A DNA stretch of 64,000 bases from Fragilariopsis cylindrus CCMP1102 (Eukaryota > Bacillariophyta > Bacillariophyceae > Bacillariales > Bacillariaceae): positions 62,001-126,000 of the forward strand of contig FMBT01000301.1 in NCBI GenBank assembly GCA_900095095.1. Direction: 5' to 3'. Below the pieces are notes generated by a model. The model did no database searches and was not told the origin of the DNA. It worked only from the letters and a program-made list of their open reading frames with translations. Below are positions 42,730 through 53,345 of this stretch, piece after piece. Positions within the stretch are counted from its first letter, which is position 1. Every line of letters starts with the position of its first letter. The position numbers and the translations under genes are program-made.

Positions 42730-43383
42730 ATGGGTCGCCGTCCAGCTCGTTGTTATCGTTATCAAAAGAATAAACCGTACATTAAATCACGATATTGTCG
42801 TGGTGTACCAGAATCAAAAATTCGTATTTTTGATGTCGGTGCGAAAAAAGCACCCGTGGATTTATTTCCCTTCGTTTGTCATTTAGTTTGTGATGAAAAA
42901 CAACAAATTTCTAGTGAAGCTCTTGAAGCCTGTCGTGTGGCCGTCAATAAACATTTGACCAAGACGATTGGTAAGGATGCGTATCATATTCGGATCCGTG
43001 CTCATCCCTATCATGTATTACGTGCCAATAAGATGCTTTCGTGTGCAGGTGCCGATCGCTTGTCCAGTGGTATGAGACATTCGTACGGAAAGCCCATTGG
43101 TGTGGCGGCACGTGTCGATATTGGACAAATTTTATTAAGTGTTCGTGCCAAAGATAGTGGTGAAGCACATGTCGTCGAAGCCATTCGTCGTGGTAAATTT
43201 AAATTTGCCGGACGTCAAAAAATCCTGAAAAGTTTAAAATGGGGATTTACCAAATATCCACGTGAAGTCTATGTCACGAAACGTCGGAATGGTGAATTGT
43301 CTTGTGATGGTAATATTGTAAAGGTTCATAACCGACGTGGTTTGTTATGTAACTCCGCATTGTATAATTCTGGACAAGAATAA
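42730..43383 (+). CDS. RPL10: 60S ribosomal protein L10 (uL16, QM protein)
   Basis: 217 residues in one exon, close to the usual 213-220. The N-terminus [20 protein letters not shown], the block [20 protein letters not shown], and [20 protein letters not shown] followed by [11 protein letters not shown] are diagnostic for the eukaryotic protein. [19 protein letters not shown] also matches. It occupies the large-subunit site near the peptidyl-transferase centre and helps recruit final subunit maturation factors. It has the cleanest codon use and least low-complexity sequence in the window, as expected of a highly expressed gene. ATG 42730 (AAAATGGGT) is the only sensible start. Confidence 0.98.
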   Translation: MGRRPARCYRYQKNKPYIKSRYCRGVPESKIRIFDVGAKKAPVDLFPFVCHLVCDEKQQISSEALEACRVAVNKHLTKTIGKDAYHIRIRAHPYHVLRANKMLSCAGADRLSSGMRHSYGKPIGVAARVDIGQILLSVRAKDSGEAHVVEAIRRGKFKFAGRQKILKSLKWGFTKYPREVYVTKRRNGELSCDGNIVKVHNRRGLLCNSALYNSGQE

Positions 43384-44099
43384 ATATGATGTTGTCAAAA
43401 TGTCATCAAAACAAATCATGAAAAGAGTTGATACCGAATTTTCGAAAAGGGACCTTTTCTTTCGCCTTTTTTAATATTATTAAAACTGCGTTGGAAGAAA
43501 AGAGATGCTTCTTCAAATATTCTGGAGTCCTTTTTATTTGATTTGTATCACGATAAAAGAAACCCCCTGAACATATTTCATAAATATTATAAATATATAT
43601 ATTTTATGGCTTTTAAACTTTGACTATCCTATCCATATTATTTCCTTTTTTATTTATTACCGTGTTGTATTGACTGTTCGTTCGTTCAACATCGAGATCC
43701 CCTTACGATTGGAATGGAATCATCCATCCAAGCTTTGTGTATCATCTAATCTGTAGTGAACGAAACTATGAAGCAAGTAGTATTACACTGGTTGACTTTT
43801 CACTTTTTTTACTCCCAACACAAACACACACACTCTCTCTCTCTCTATATATATATATATAAATAGGGGGCAATGTAATCAGCAAGTACACACACACACA
43901 CATAGTAGCTCTAACAAAACTCTGTCTCTCTCTCTGCCTCTCTGTGTTCTCTCTCTCTCTCTCCTTCATTTTTGGTCCAACAAACAAACACTAATAATAA
44001 CACAAAAAAAATCTTTTTTACAAATAATAAAATAGCTAGGTACTAGTTATTTACCTCCCTAGCATATATCACTTGTTATTTAAAAGCTGATGCGCCGCT
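43384..44099. other. Intergenic with CT/TA/CA microsatellites
   Basis: RPL10 3' region, then CACACACT-CTCTCTCT-ATATATAT (about 43820-43862), an AC run at about 43888-43902 and CTCTCTGTCTCT repeats (about 43920-43965). No gene. Confidence 0.55.
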
Positions 44100-46183
44100 C
44101 CTTACCTCCTTAGAAAGACTAGTGAGACAATCTATATTAGTATGTCACTAGTAAGTGGGAACATCGCCAACAAATCTATCAACAATACACTGGTCCTCTA
44201 ACTTCCACTATCTGTTGCACTCTACTTGTTGTTCTCCTTTTTCCCAACAATGTAAACATTTTAGTGAGTATGTTGTTTACCTTAGTTTTCTTCTGTATTG
44301 TACCTGGTGCTTAACTGGTCAACCTGCTTGTTTTGGTTCTAGAGAATACATTAGTTAAAGGATTGTTTGACATTCTCTTTGGGAGAACATGTTTCCTGGT
44401 GGATACATGCCTAGTTACTTTTGTCTTGGCAGGTTCATCTGCCGTATTGGGATGCCACTTGTCTGTGCCATCTCTTTGACCTTCTTCATGCTATGATCTA
44501 TGACTGGTCTCCACACGGAGTAGCCATTGCTTAAGTTGCTGGTTTGTTGCTTCCAGTCTCATTTCCAATGGTTTGTTGAAGATCTTGAGTTCACCCTCTG
44601 GTAGTCCCATTTCTCTCAATGTGTACAGGTGTGTAACTTTCTTTGTGAGCGCATCATATTATTCTGCATCTATCATTTCTCCTATCAATGTAGTACCTAT
44701 CTTTCCATATCTCTTTTATAAATGGGACTATGGCCTGGAGGAATGAATGAAATGCTTCTATTTTGTTTTTCTGTTTACCTTTGTGCTTACTTTTGTTCTT
44801 TTCCTCATCCCTTTCCTTCTTCCTCAGTTTTCCTGCATGGAGTGCTGGATCCCGCAAGGTCTCTTTCTGTTGACATAAGTTCTCTGTTGTATCTTCCACT
44901 GCTTAGTGAATTTTCTAAGGAGGATATTATCCCAGCCAATCATTGTATTGGTCATACACTCTCCTTAGAAGTATACCATGATCCCCTCCTGCAGTATGTC
45001 ATATAATTTTTTGTCAACTACAGGTGTGCCAACATAAGGCACACCTTTTGTCATGATAATAATATCGTTGTTGCACTCTCTCTCCTTGGTAGTTTTCCAC
45101 TGTAAAATTTGTGCAACCGTTGTATCCCATTCTTATCCCAGTCCACTGTGTCAAAAATGGTGTCACTCCATCCAAATTTGTCATAGTAAATTGCTGTAGC
45201 TGTGGCAGTGATAATAGTTCTCATACTGATTGCTTGAAATCTCTTGTGATTGTTCTGCCGTGTAGGTGGAACTGTATTGAAGTTGAAGCCATTGGCACTC
45301 TCAGTTTTTCCTGTAGCCTCTTTGATCCTATGGTTACTGGAAATCTTTCAGTAGCATAGCAGTGTATTCAGTGCATTTTTCAGCTCCCTTTGGAATTGAG
45401 ACTTGCTGGACAAAATATTATATATGATTCTTGCATTGATGTGTTATGATGTCTTGCATACTATGTCACAAGTCATTGCACTGTTTCTGAGGAGTAAAAT
45501 AACTAATTACTGTGGCAGCAAAGTGCGCCAGAGTCTGGTAACTTTGTAGACACGCCTAAATGTTCTAATTAACCCCCAAGACCCCCTGTCTTGTTTGGTT
45601 TTTCTTCATGGGGGGGGGGGGGGGTAGACTATTATCCCCAAGACCCCCCTGTCATTTATCAGCATATTATGGATGAAATATTCCTCACTATGATTTGGCT
45701 CTAAATTTGTTTCTTGAATAACTATACCTTGCCTACTTCTACTCTAGTCTATAGAGATAGGGGATAGGTATTATTGGTATTGCAATAGTAGTGCAATTAT
45801 TGTGTGCTGATTAGATTATGTATTCTTAATCTTGATTGAAACCTCAAAAGCAGTCCTGGTACACGGCATATAAGTCCTAACCAAACACCGCATTGATATA
45901 AACAAGTAGGATTAGATCAAAGTACACTCTGTTTTTAAGTCTAAATATCACACACACAGCTCACTATATTTACTTTGGGCCAACTTATTGAGTAATGCTC
46001 TCCAGCTTCAGCACATGGTTATTATATATATGGTTATATTGGACAACCTTCACCTACTAAAGTTTCCAAGAAGTGTAAATCAAATTTTAAAACAGTAGAA
46101 GTTTCTGTTCTTGTTCCATATAATTGTTTAGTTGACTGACAGGAATTGATGGAACCAGCAGCAGCAGCAACATCATGCACCAG
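44100..46183 (-). repeat. Dispersed repeat copy B, left part, with a degenerate coding-like tract
   Basis: Inverse-orientation relative of 32325-32745 (best over 45325-45780). It continues leftward for about 1.2 kb that copy A lacks. That extra part is coding-like on the minus strand, for example GIQRLHKFYSGKLPRRES near 45090-45145, KVTHLYTLREMGLPEGELKI near 44580-44640 and HAGKLRKKERDEEK near 44790-44835, but is clearly broken in several places. The style resembles proteins encoded by diatom retroelement-like repeats. Class not determined; treat as a fossil element. The poly-G tract at about 45612-45624 marks one conserved block. Confidence 0.65.
46179..46183. other. Target-site duplication, left
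   Basis: ACCAG directly abuts the TG end of the LTR and is repeated at 52039-52043. Confidence 0.9.
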
Positions 46184-46417
46184 TGTTGAGATTCTAGTTT
46201 AGACAAGAGTTTAATGTTAGTTGTTAAGGTTGTTCTAAACGATTTATGAGTTCTATCTTAGGCTGTTAGGCTGTCCTTGAGACGCTGTGTTGCTTGTATT
46301 AGTGATAGGCATTTGTCGTTTGAATTAGTGGTTGACTGGCTTGTTTGACTGTTTGAATCGGTGCGCGATAGTAACGGTATTTGCGGTCTGTCCGTCGTGC
46401 GTGTTAAGATTTCAACA
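46184..46417 (-). repeat. 3' LTR of the Copia element
   Basis: 234 bases, TG...CA bounded with TGTTGA/TCAACA terminal inverted repeats. Identical to 51805-52038. The pol frame ends inside it. Confidence 0.95.
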
Positions 46418-49400
46418 CACCCTTGCAAGCTAGTTGGGCTCTTTCCTTCGATATATGTATAGATAGGTCTTAGTTTTCTGTGTGTGGCTGGTGAGTGGTA
46501 TTTGGTATAGTAGTCGGCGAGGTTAACTTTGCCCGGAGCCCAGAATACTCTGTATTCTCCTTGTTCCACCCTGTCCTGTACCCAGTAGAATCTTTTGTCC
46601 ATTGCTTTACTTTGTCTTTGTTTGATTGTTTTGTTCATTATTCCATCCGCTGTACTGTTATCTGTTCGTAGTGGTGTTGGCGGTTGTGGGTGGCCTAGTT
46701 CTTCTAGTGTTGTTCGCATTGGTGCTAATTCCTGTGCATTCATGTATAGTGCTCCTACTTCTGCTTCTGCTGCTGATGCCATTACTGCTTTGATTATTTT
46801 TGCTAGTACGTATATTGGTCCATTGAATTGAGTTCCACCTTTGTTGCCTAGATAGTGATATCCACCGGCTCTACTTCTTGATTTCGGTGCTACACAGTAC
46901 GCTGCATCGCTGTCACATGATAATATCATGTCACTGGCTCTGTAAATGATGGTTGCGTCGGGGTTGCTGGCACAGTAGTTTAGGAATTGTATTAGTGCTG
47001 CCTGCGTGTCTTCTGTTGCTGTTGTTGCCTTGATGCTTAGTTCATTGAGTGCGTGTAACTGTGTGCTATCGACTGATCTTCCATCATATAGGAATTTGCC
47101 ACATACTTTCTGGATGTGGTTTTTCTGTAATAGGGTTAGGTCTGGTGTTGTATCTTCCGTGGTATACTGTACTTTCTTTCCGTATTCCGGTGCTACATAC
47201 TTTGTTGGTCCATAGTGATGTTTTGATGGAGTTGGGTGTTGGAATTGCTGTAGTGCTCGCTTGACATACCCTTTCATGGACAGTTTTACTTCTCTTTTTT
47301 CATAGTTCCATTCTAGGTCAATTCCAATATACTTGGATCCAGTCCAGTCTATTTTTAGTGGATATTTTTCTTTGATTGCTGCGAATAAGTGATCAATGTC
47401 ATCTTTGTTGGTGTATTTGACTCCAAAGTCGTCCACTACTAGTGTGAAGCTGATTGGTCTTGTTTTATGTTTCCATAATCCTGGTGTACGTTTGGTTGGA
47501 TAATATCCATACTGTGCTAGGTGTTCTTGGAGGTCTTCGTTGGCAATCCGACCACTCTGTGCTAAGCCATACATGGCTCCTGTGATTTCTACATAGGCGT
47601 ATCCGTCTGCTTCCACATATTGCATTACATTGTATTCTTCTATGATTTCTGTTGGAATAAGGCTTAGGTGAATTCTCATGTATTCAGATGATTTGAGTTT
47701 TGAATTTGTGTAGAAGTTTCCTATATCTGCTGCTGCATACTGCGCATTCTTGGTTGATATGGTACTGTTGAGGTGTATCTTGATTGTTTCCAGTCCAGCT
47801 GTTTCTGTGCTTGTTTTGCCATCATACTGTAGTCGGTCTCCTCCTACTGTTAGTCTTGTTCGATTGATATCATCTTTTTGTAGTCTTACATCACAGCAGA
47901 ATCGGGCATACGTTACTTTCTTTCCTATTGGTACTTGTTTTCTTTTTATGAAGTGGAATGTGTCTGATCCTTTGACTCGTTGGGTGCCATCTTCATTCTT
48001 TCCTACTCCTTTTAAAAGTTTGCCAAATTCGTTTGCCGCTGATTTTTGCCATGATTCCCGTGTTTGTTTGTTTGGGTGGTTGACTAGTTGTTTGTAGTCT
48101 ATCATTTTGCCTGTTGCTTCATCGTATACTGTCATTGCAAAGTGTCCTGGTAGTTTTCCTCCTGCTGCTGATGGATTGTTCCTGTTTTGTCGTACGATGT
48201 TGGCCCTTTGTAGTCTTGTTGATAATCTTGTCATTCTTCGTGTTAGGTCTTTATCTGTATCAATACACCTGTACCGGTTGAGTGTGGTACTGCTTACTTG
48301 TTCGTTGTCCCCACTTTCATATTGGATGTAGTATAAACGTTCATTTTCATTGTACTCTGTTACTTCTCCCCGTTGAATGGTGTTGTTGTAGTTCTTCATG
48401 ATTTTGGTTCCTATTTCATCTTCAGTAATTGTTGGTAATGTCACCCTTGTAGCTACTCGGTTCGTACCTTGGTTCGTACTGAAGAATTGTTGTTGGTTTT
48501 CCCCTGGATCACCCACTTGGTTCGTACCTTGGTTCATATTGAAGAATTGGTGTTGGTTTTCCTCTGGATTACCCACCACCCTTGTAGCTGCCCATGCCGG
48601 CACCCTTGTAGCTTCACTGTCCTGTTGTCGTGGAGTGAATATTTCTCGTAGCTTGTCAATGGCGTCGTTGGTCTTGGTTCCTTGGTCCAAAAATGGGGTA
48701 GGTGGATGTGGTTTTTGAAGTATTGCTATTAAATCCTCTGTTGCACTTGCTAGTCTATCTTCTGACGATGTCTTTGGCATTTGAACGTGTTCAGGGAAGA
48801 ATTCAATTGTATCTGTTGTTCTTTCTCCTCTTGTTGCTGGGATGTATACTCTATAATTACGGTAATGATGTTTGGCTGGTCCAATGAAGTACCCTTTTAC
48901 ACCATGATCCGCCCATGTTTTTCTGTCCTGTGGTCGCTCATGTGCTACAATGAGGCATCCAGGCGGCGCTAGTGGTGTTTTGTTGAAGTCAAAATTTCCC
49001 CATAACTCATTGTAGGCTGACTTGGCTGGGTTGATTCGTGATGGTCGTAACATGTTGAGTGTTAGTACTGCTACCTGTATTAACCTATCCCATTGGCTCT
49101 TTGGAAATGTTGGATCACACCCGTATAACGTTGATATAAAATGATTTTTGAATGTTTGTATTCCCCGTTCAGCTGGTATAGTTCGATGGTTGCCTCTTGG
49201 TGCTATTTGGTACTTCAGACCTCTTGATTCTATCTCTTCAATGAGTTCTTTTGAAAATTCATTGTCTATCCGATGTAGTACTGGGTTGATGCCTGCTTTC
49301 TTCAGCGTATCATGCATTTCGATGAACCCTGCTAATAGGTGTTCTTTTGCTCGTGATTTGATTGCCACTGCTAGTATTGGTCCTGCATCACTGTCTTCCA

Positions 49401-50421
49401 TTAGCATGACATATCGGTTTCCTCGTGATGACGTGTGTGGGAATGCACCTGTTTGGTCGCTTGATGTCATTCCTTTCAAATCTTCAAAGTTGATGGCTGT
49501 TACCTGTACTATGTGCTCTCGGTTCTTTATTACTCGTGGTGGTAGATAGTCTGGATCATCTTCTTCATCTTCCATTATTTCCTCTGCTGTTACTTTGTCT
49601 GTTGGACGGAGGTTCTTTCTTACTTTGTGTAGATGACCCATTGTTGTTTGGATTGATTTTGGTAGGTGTTTTCTGATGCCATTGGATGTCAATCCTGGGA
49701 ATGATGTTAACCAATTTTTGTCAATTGCTTTGATTAGTGTTGTGACAACTGGTGCTCCTAACGTTGCATGGTGCCATGCTTGTAGCTGTGATGCTGATTT
49801 TTGTTGGTATGCACTGTTCGCAGTGTGCTTGAGTTGGATCACAAATGGTCTTTTGATTGGTGTCATCGTGTTATTGTTAGTACTTTCTAGTGGCATCAAC
49901 CATAGGTTTGTTTCGGCATCTCTTGGTCCTTCAATGATGATTTTGTTTGCTTTGATTACCTGTACATTTTTCTTTTTGAATACTACTGTACAGTCTGCAT
50001 CACATAGTACTGGTACAGATATTAATGATCTTTCCATTTCCTTGAATCCGTGTGCTTTCTGTGCTTCCATTGGCAGTTCTGGTGCTAGTTGTAGCTGTCG
50101 TGTTGTTACCGAGTTCATCGTATTGGTGTTGGCTACTCCTACATTAATTTCTTCGTGGTGTAGTGCTTCTCCTAGGTGCTTGTGGTTGTTTGATAAAAAC
50201 ATGCTAGTTGCTGCTGAATCTGGATGGCCCTGTGGTGTGGTTTGGCTAGTTAGTAGTGCTTTGAATTTGTTTGTTAGGGTTGACAATCGGGTTGTGCTAT
50301 CAGTTTTATTATTAGTTACTGCTGCTGCATATGATATATGCCTGTTGTTGATACGCGAAGATGATGTGTATATATTTAAATCAGTATTATTTATTTTATT
50401 TTGACTTATCTTACTATTCAC
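46258..50421 (-). CDS. Copia pol polyprotein (protease region, integrase, reverse transcriptase, RNase H)
   Basis: About 1387 codons. Integrase core features DQTGAF, HRIDNEFS and AERGIQTFKNH supply the D-D-E triad. Reverse transcriptase has AADIGNFYTNSKL, GAMYGLAQSGR and VVDDFGVKY. RNase H shows LSCDSDAAY, SAAEAEVGALY and DNSTADG. A 20-residue tandem duplication rich in Gln/Asn (NPEENQHQFFNMNQGTNQV and its relative) lies between integrase and reverse transcriptase. The frame follows gag closely and its end overlaps the 3' LTR. Expected products reverse-transcribe and integrate the element. Confidence 0.95.
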   Translation of the reverse strand: MNSKISQNKINNTDLNIYTSSSRINNRHISYAAAVTNNKTDSTTRLSTLTNKFKALLTSQTTPQGHPDSAATSMFLSNNHKHLGEALHHEEINVGVANTNTMNSVTTRQLQLAPELPMEAQKAHGFKEMERSLISVPVLCDADCTVVFKKKNVQVIKANKIIIEGPRDAETNLWLMPLESTNNNTMTPIKRPFVIQLKHTANSAYQQKSASQLQAWHHATLGAPVVTTLIKAIDKNWLTSFPGLTSNGIRKHLPKSIQTTMGHLHKVRKNLRPTDKVTAEEIMEDEEDDPDYLPPRVIKNREHIVQVTAINFEDLKGMTSSDQTGAFPHTSSRGNRYVMLMEDSDAGPILAVAIKSRAKEHLLAGFIEMHDTLKKAGINPVLHRIDNEFSKELIEEIESRGLKYQIAPRGNHRTIPAERGIQTFKNHFISTLYGCDPTFPKSQWDRLIQVAVLTLNMLRPSRINPAKSAYNELWGNFDFNKTPLAPPGCLIVAHERPQDRKTWADHGVKGYFIGPAKHHYRNYRVYIPATRGERTTDTIEFFPEHVQMPKTSSEDRLASATEDLIAILQKPHPPTPFLDQGTKTNDAIDKLREIFTPRQQDSEATRVPAWAATRVVGNPEENQHQFFNMNQGTNQVGDPGENQQQFFSTNQGTNRVATRVTLPTITEDEIGTKIMKNYNNTIQRGEVTEYNENERLYYIQYESGDNEQVSSTTLNRYRCIDTDKDLTRRMTRLSTRLQRANIVRQNRNNPSAAGGKLPGHFAMTVYDEATGKMIDYKQLVNHPNKQTRESWQKSAANEFGKLLKGVGKNEDGTQRVKGSDTFHFIKRKQVPIGKKVTYARFCCDVRLQKDDINRTRLTVGGDRLQYDGKTSTETAGLETIKIHLNSTISTKNAQYAAADIGNFYTNSKLKSSEYMRIHLSLIPTEIIEEYNVMQYVEADGYAYVEITGAMYGLAQSGRIANEDLQEHLAQYGYYPTKRTPGLWKHKTRPISFTLVVDDFGVKYTNKDDIDHLFAAIKEKYPLKIDWTGSKYIGIDLEWNYEKREVKLSMKGYVKRALQQFQHPTPSKHHYGPTKYVAPEYGKKVQYTTEDTTPDLTLLQKNHIQKVCGKFLYDGRSVDSTQLHALNELSIKATTATEDTQAALIQFLNYCASNPDATIIYRASDMILSCDSDAAYCVAPKSRSRAGGYHYLGNKGGTQFNGPIYVLAKIIKAVMASAAEAEVGALYMNAQELAPMRTTLEELGHPQPPTPLRTDNSTADGIMNKTIKQRQSKAMDKRFYWVQDRVEQGEYRVFWAPGKVNLADYYTKYHSPATHRKLRPIYTYIEGKSPTSLQGCVEILTRTTDRPQIPLLSRTDSNSQTSQSTTNSNDKCLSLIQATQRLKDSLTA

Positions 50422-50433
50422 CTCCCCACATCT

Positions 50434-51735
50434 TCAGGTTACGAAATGGCAATTGGTAGTGACTCCTCCCATTTTGTTAGTGAGGGTAGCTGCTTCATTG
50501 TGGCAGGCTTTTCGGTTGGTGCAGGTGCCTGGTGTGTGTGTTGGTTTGATGTCGTATCCACACGATGGGCAGTAGTTGGTTGAATCCGGATATCTGCGTT
50601 TCGATCGTTCTCCATTTCCTAGATCATTCCGGATATACTCGCCGTCAAACCTGTTCTTTTTCTTCTTTGCTGTGCCTGCATTGCCTTCACCTTGGTTGTT
50701 GTTTTGAGTGAATTGTGCAAACATCTGCATCATTTCTTCTTTGGTAACAGTGCTTGTTGCACTACTGCCACCGGCGCTGCTTCCGTTGCTGCTGCCTGTG
50801 CTGATTGAAGCTGGGATCCGTCCGGGGACCTGGTTGGTTGCACTGTTTGCGAGTTGTTGTTGTTCGATCCTTGCTTCTAGTTCCTGAATCTTCTGTGTTT
50901 GCAGTACCAGTACTTCTGATGCTCGTCTTTGGGTATTTTCATCTGCTTCATTTTGTGCTAGTACTGCATTCGCTAGTTCCGTTCTCTTCATGATGGCTGG
51001 GTCTGTTTTGTTCATTTGGATCTCTTTACTGAAGTGCTTCCTCATGTCTTCCCATGTTGTTATTGTGCCTCTGTTCCATTCGCGACACGCATCTTTTAAG
51101 TCAATGTTCTTTTCAAATGTGGCATATGCATTCCTCATTACTTCTGCATCTGTTACAGTTTCGCGGAGACCCGTTAGTAGTTCCCGTGCTGCACTGATTG
51201 CCTTGTAATAGTGTTGGACGATTCGGTCTGGATCATAGTCGACTTTGAGTAGCTCTCTTGCATGTAGGATTTCGCGATCCTTGTCGACGGTTAGGATGAA
51301 ATTTGTCCACATGTGTTGATATACTTCATGTGGTGATACTCCCAGTAATAATCCATCGGTTTCTAGTTCGATAAATAAATCCTCATCAAAGCATGCTTGG
51401 ATTGCTTTGTTCGTGTTGCGCTTGTGTTCCTCGTATTCTTCATAGAGTTTGAGGGCTTGCTTGTGTGCTGCATTGAGTATGTTGGTGTCTCCGATATATG
51501 GTCCTGGGTCGACTGGCACTGGTACTTGTGCTGTAATTCCCTTTTTTAGTATCCATTGTGCTTGAGTGCACATTATCCATGACCATCCATGATCTCTTGC
51601 TTCTGTGATGTTGCATTTGTAACTGGTCTGTACTTTTGCCATCTGTTTTTGGAATGTTATTAACTGTCCCGTTGTTGGTATTCCGGCTACTCGATCAATG
51701 CCTGAGTAGTCGTATTCAATTTCGATTTTAGTCAT
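50434..51735 (-). CDS. Copia gag protein
   Basis: 433 residues from ATG 51735, just inside the 5' LTR. A capsid-like helical region fills the first 270 residues, followed by a Gln-rich coiled stretch and a Ser/Gly linker. A zinc-knuckle-like CPSCGYDIKPTHTPGTC and nearby Cys/His residues sit near the C-terminus. Expected to form the particle that packages the element's RNA. Confidence 0.9.
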   Translation of the reverse strand: MTKIEIEYDYSGIDRVAGIPTTGQLITFQKQMAKVQTSYKCNITEARDHGWSWIMCTQAQWILKKGITAQVPVPVDPGPYIGDTNILNAAHKQALKLYEEYEEHKRNTNKAIQACFDEDLFIELETDGLLLGVSPHEVYQHMWTNFILTVDKDREILHARELLKVDYDPDRIVQHYYKAISAARELLTGLRETVTDAEVMRNAYATFEKNIDLKDACREWNRGTITTWEDMRKHFSKEIQMNKTDPAIMKRTELANAVLAQNEADENTQRRASEVLVLQTQKIQELEARIEQQQLANSATNQVPGRIPASISTGSSNGSSAGGSSATSTVTKEEMMQMFAQFTQNNNQGEGNAGTAKKKKNRFDGEYIRNDLGNGERSKRRYPDSTNYCPSCGYDIKPTHTPGTCTNRKACHNEAATLTNKMGGVTTNCHFVT

Positions 51736-51804
51736 GGTATTGCTGTTGCCTTTGACTTATTTCGTTGGTCTAGTTTCGTGTCCTGCGACAATATTGTTTA
51801 GAAC

Positions 51805-52038
51805 TGTTGAGATTCTAGTTTAGACAAGAGTTTAATGTTAGTTGTTAAGGTTGTTCTAAACGATTTATGAGTTCTATCTTAGGCTGTTAGGCTGTCCTTG
51901 AGACGCTGTGTTGCTTGTATTAGTGATAGGCATTTGTCGTTTGAATTAGTGGTTGACTGGCTTGTTTGACTGTTTGAATCGGTGCGCGATAGTAACGGTA
52001 TTTGCGGTCTGTCCGTCGTGCGTGTTAAGATTTCAACA
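51805..52038 (-). repeat. 5' LTR of the Copia element
   Basis: 234 bases identical to 46184-46417. It should contain the element's promoter on the minus strand. Confidence 0.95.
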
Positions 52039-52043
52039 ACCAG
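52039..52043. other. Target-site duplication, right
   Basis: ACCAG, matching 46179-46183. Confidence 0.9.
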
Positions 52044-52960
52044 GAGTGCACTAAATAAACACTATTATTGTACAAACTTCACCTGCAAATTTATTTTCAC
52101 AAGGATTGCACAGCATATTTTAAAGCAGGAACTGTCTCTGTTGATGATTCATATTACTATTTGGTTGACAGAAACATATACAGACCCAGCATGAGCTAGA
52201 AGTGGATCCACAAGTGATAAATAATATTATACCCCCAATATTACTAACTACCGCAAGACTGCCATGCCTTTACATGCAAAGTTTTTCCCACAAGGATGAC
52301 AAAACAAATTATCACAAAGGAGCAGTTGCTGCTGCTGTTGTTGTTGTTGTTGTTGTTGTTGTTTAATATTGATTGTTTGTTGTTTAATATTGATTGTTTG
52401 GTGGAAAGGAATAGATGGTAAATAATATTGCATGGGGAGTGGATTGCACCACCTTTTTATGCTCATGTGTAAAAGAAGTGCACATCAAATTCTTTTATAC
52501 ACTAGCTGTCAAATCTTACTGCTGCTGTTTTGTATTGTTTGTTTGGTATGAATAGGTACAACCAGCATGTAACAATAGTGTAGGAATGGACCCATAAAAG
52601 TAGTGATATACCAATAATCTACAAGAAGTGCACAATACATTCTCACACATGTTGTTGTTGCTGTTTCATACTGTTTGGCTGGCTGACAGGACAAGCAGCA
52701 GTTGTCATTGATACTAGAATTACTGTCTCGTCCTGTTGATAGTAGGAACAGGAATACAACCATGATCATGCACCAGTAGAAGTGGATCCAATAATATTTC
52801 CTGTGTGGAGCAGTAGCCTGCCATCCCACAAGGTGGATTAGATTGGAACTGTATAACTGCACCCTCCCCGCCCCCTCTCTACGATATAGAAAGTATCAAA
52901 TTCATGCCTTGGTATGGTGACTTAAAACGTCAATGGTGCAGCAGATAGCATGTAATGTCA
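52044..52960 (-). repeat. Dispersed repeat copy B, right part, with decayed tandem units
   Basis: Continuation of copy B beyond the Copia insertion. 52735-52955 matches 32325-32100 in inverse orientation. 52044-52735, together with 46065-46183, is made of diverged units of roughly 150-190 bases. Their starts (AAGAAGTGCACATCAAATT-like) lie at 46068, 52473 and 52623, with a partial one at 52042, and units share a (T)GTTTGG..GACAG..CCAGCATG core. A GTT run lies at about 52337-52361. No intact gene. Confidence 0.75.
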
Positions 52961-53273
52961 ACTGAAGCAAAATGCCAAATCCAGTGGAAGACTAGTAAGT
53001 AAGCTTCAACATAATTTACAATTTATATTTTGCAATATACTAAGAATGAAGTAATCTATCTATCCTATTCATTGACTAGAAGTAGGCACGTCAGACTACT
53101 ATTCTTACATTTATTTAAATAAGTCAGATACTGTAAGTCAAAAGAGATCAATAAGATAGAAAAGATAAAAAGGAAGACAGAGAAAATGTAAAACTACATT
53201 GAACTAACTTCTACCCATCTGTACATCATCCCGAGAGAAGAAAAATGCAAAATAAAGAAAAATATTAAAACGG

Positions 53274-53345
53274 AGCTCATACGCGGGATTGAACCACGGA
53301 CCTTTTGATTACGAATCAAATGCTCTACCACTGAGCCACATGAGC
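53274..53345 (-). tRNA. tRNA-Thr (anticodon CGT)
   Basis: A clean 72-base cloverleaf. Acceptor stem GCTCATG/TATGAGC, D arm GCTC-AGTGGTA-GAGC, anticodon stem TTTGA/TCAAA with loop TTCGTAA (anticodon CGT, codon ACG). T arm is CGTGG-TTCAATC-CCGCG and the discriminator T. Both internal promoter boxes are good. No intron and no encoded CCA. It lies about 300 bases from the dispersed repeat. Confidence 0.95.

Larger units (their letters stand above)
46184..52038 (-). mobile_element. Ty1/Copia LTR retrotransposon (CoDi-like), whole-looking
   Basis: 5855 bp, read on the minus strand. Two 234-bp LTRs identical by eye (TGTTGA...TCAACA) bound the element, and the 5-bp duplication ACCAG flanks it at 46179-46183 and 52039-52043. 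Gag and pol frames fill the interior. The order integrase then reverse transcriptase then RNase H defines Copia; the sequence style matches Copia elements from diatoms. Identical LTRs imply very recent insertion. It landed within copy B of an older dispersed repeat and splits it. Confidence 0.95.

Noticed and set aside
47006-50404. Several plus-strand frames over the Copia region
   Set aside because: Antisense shadows of gag and pol.
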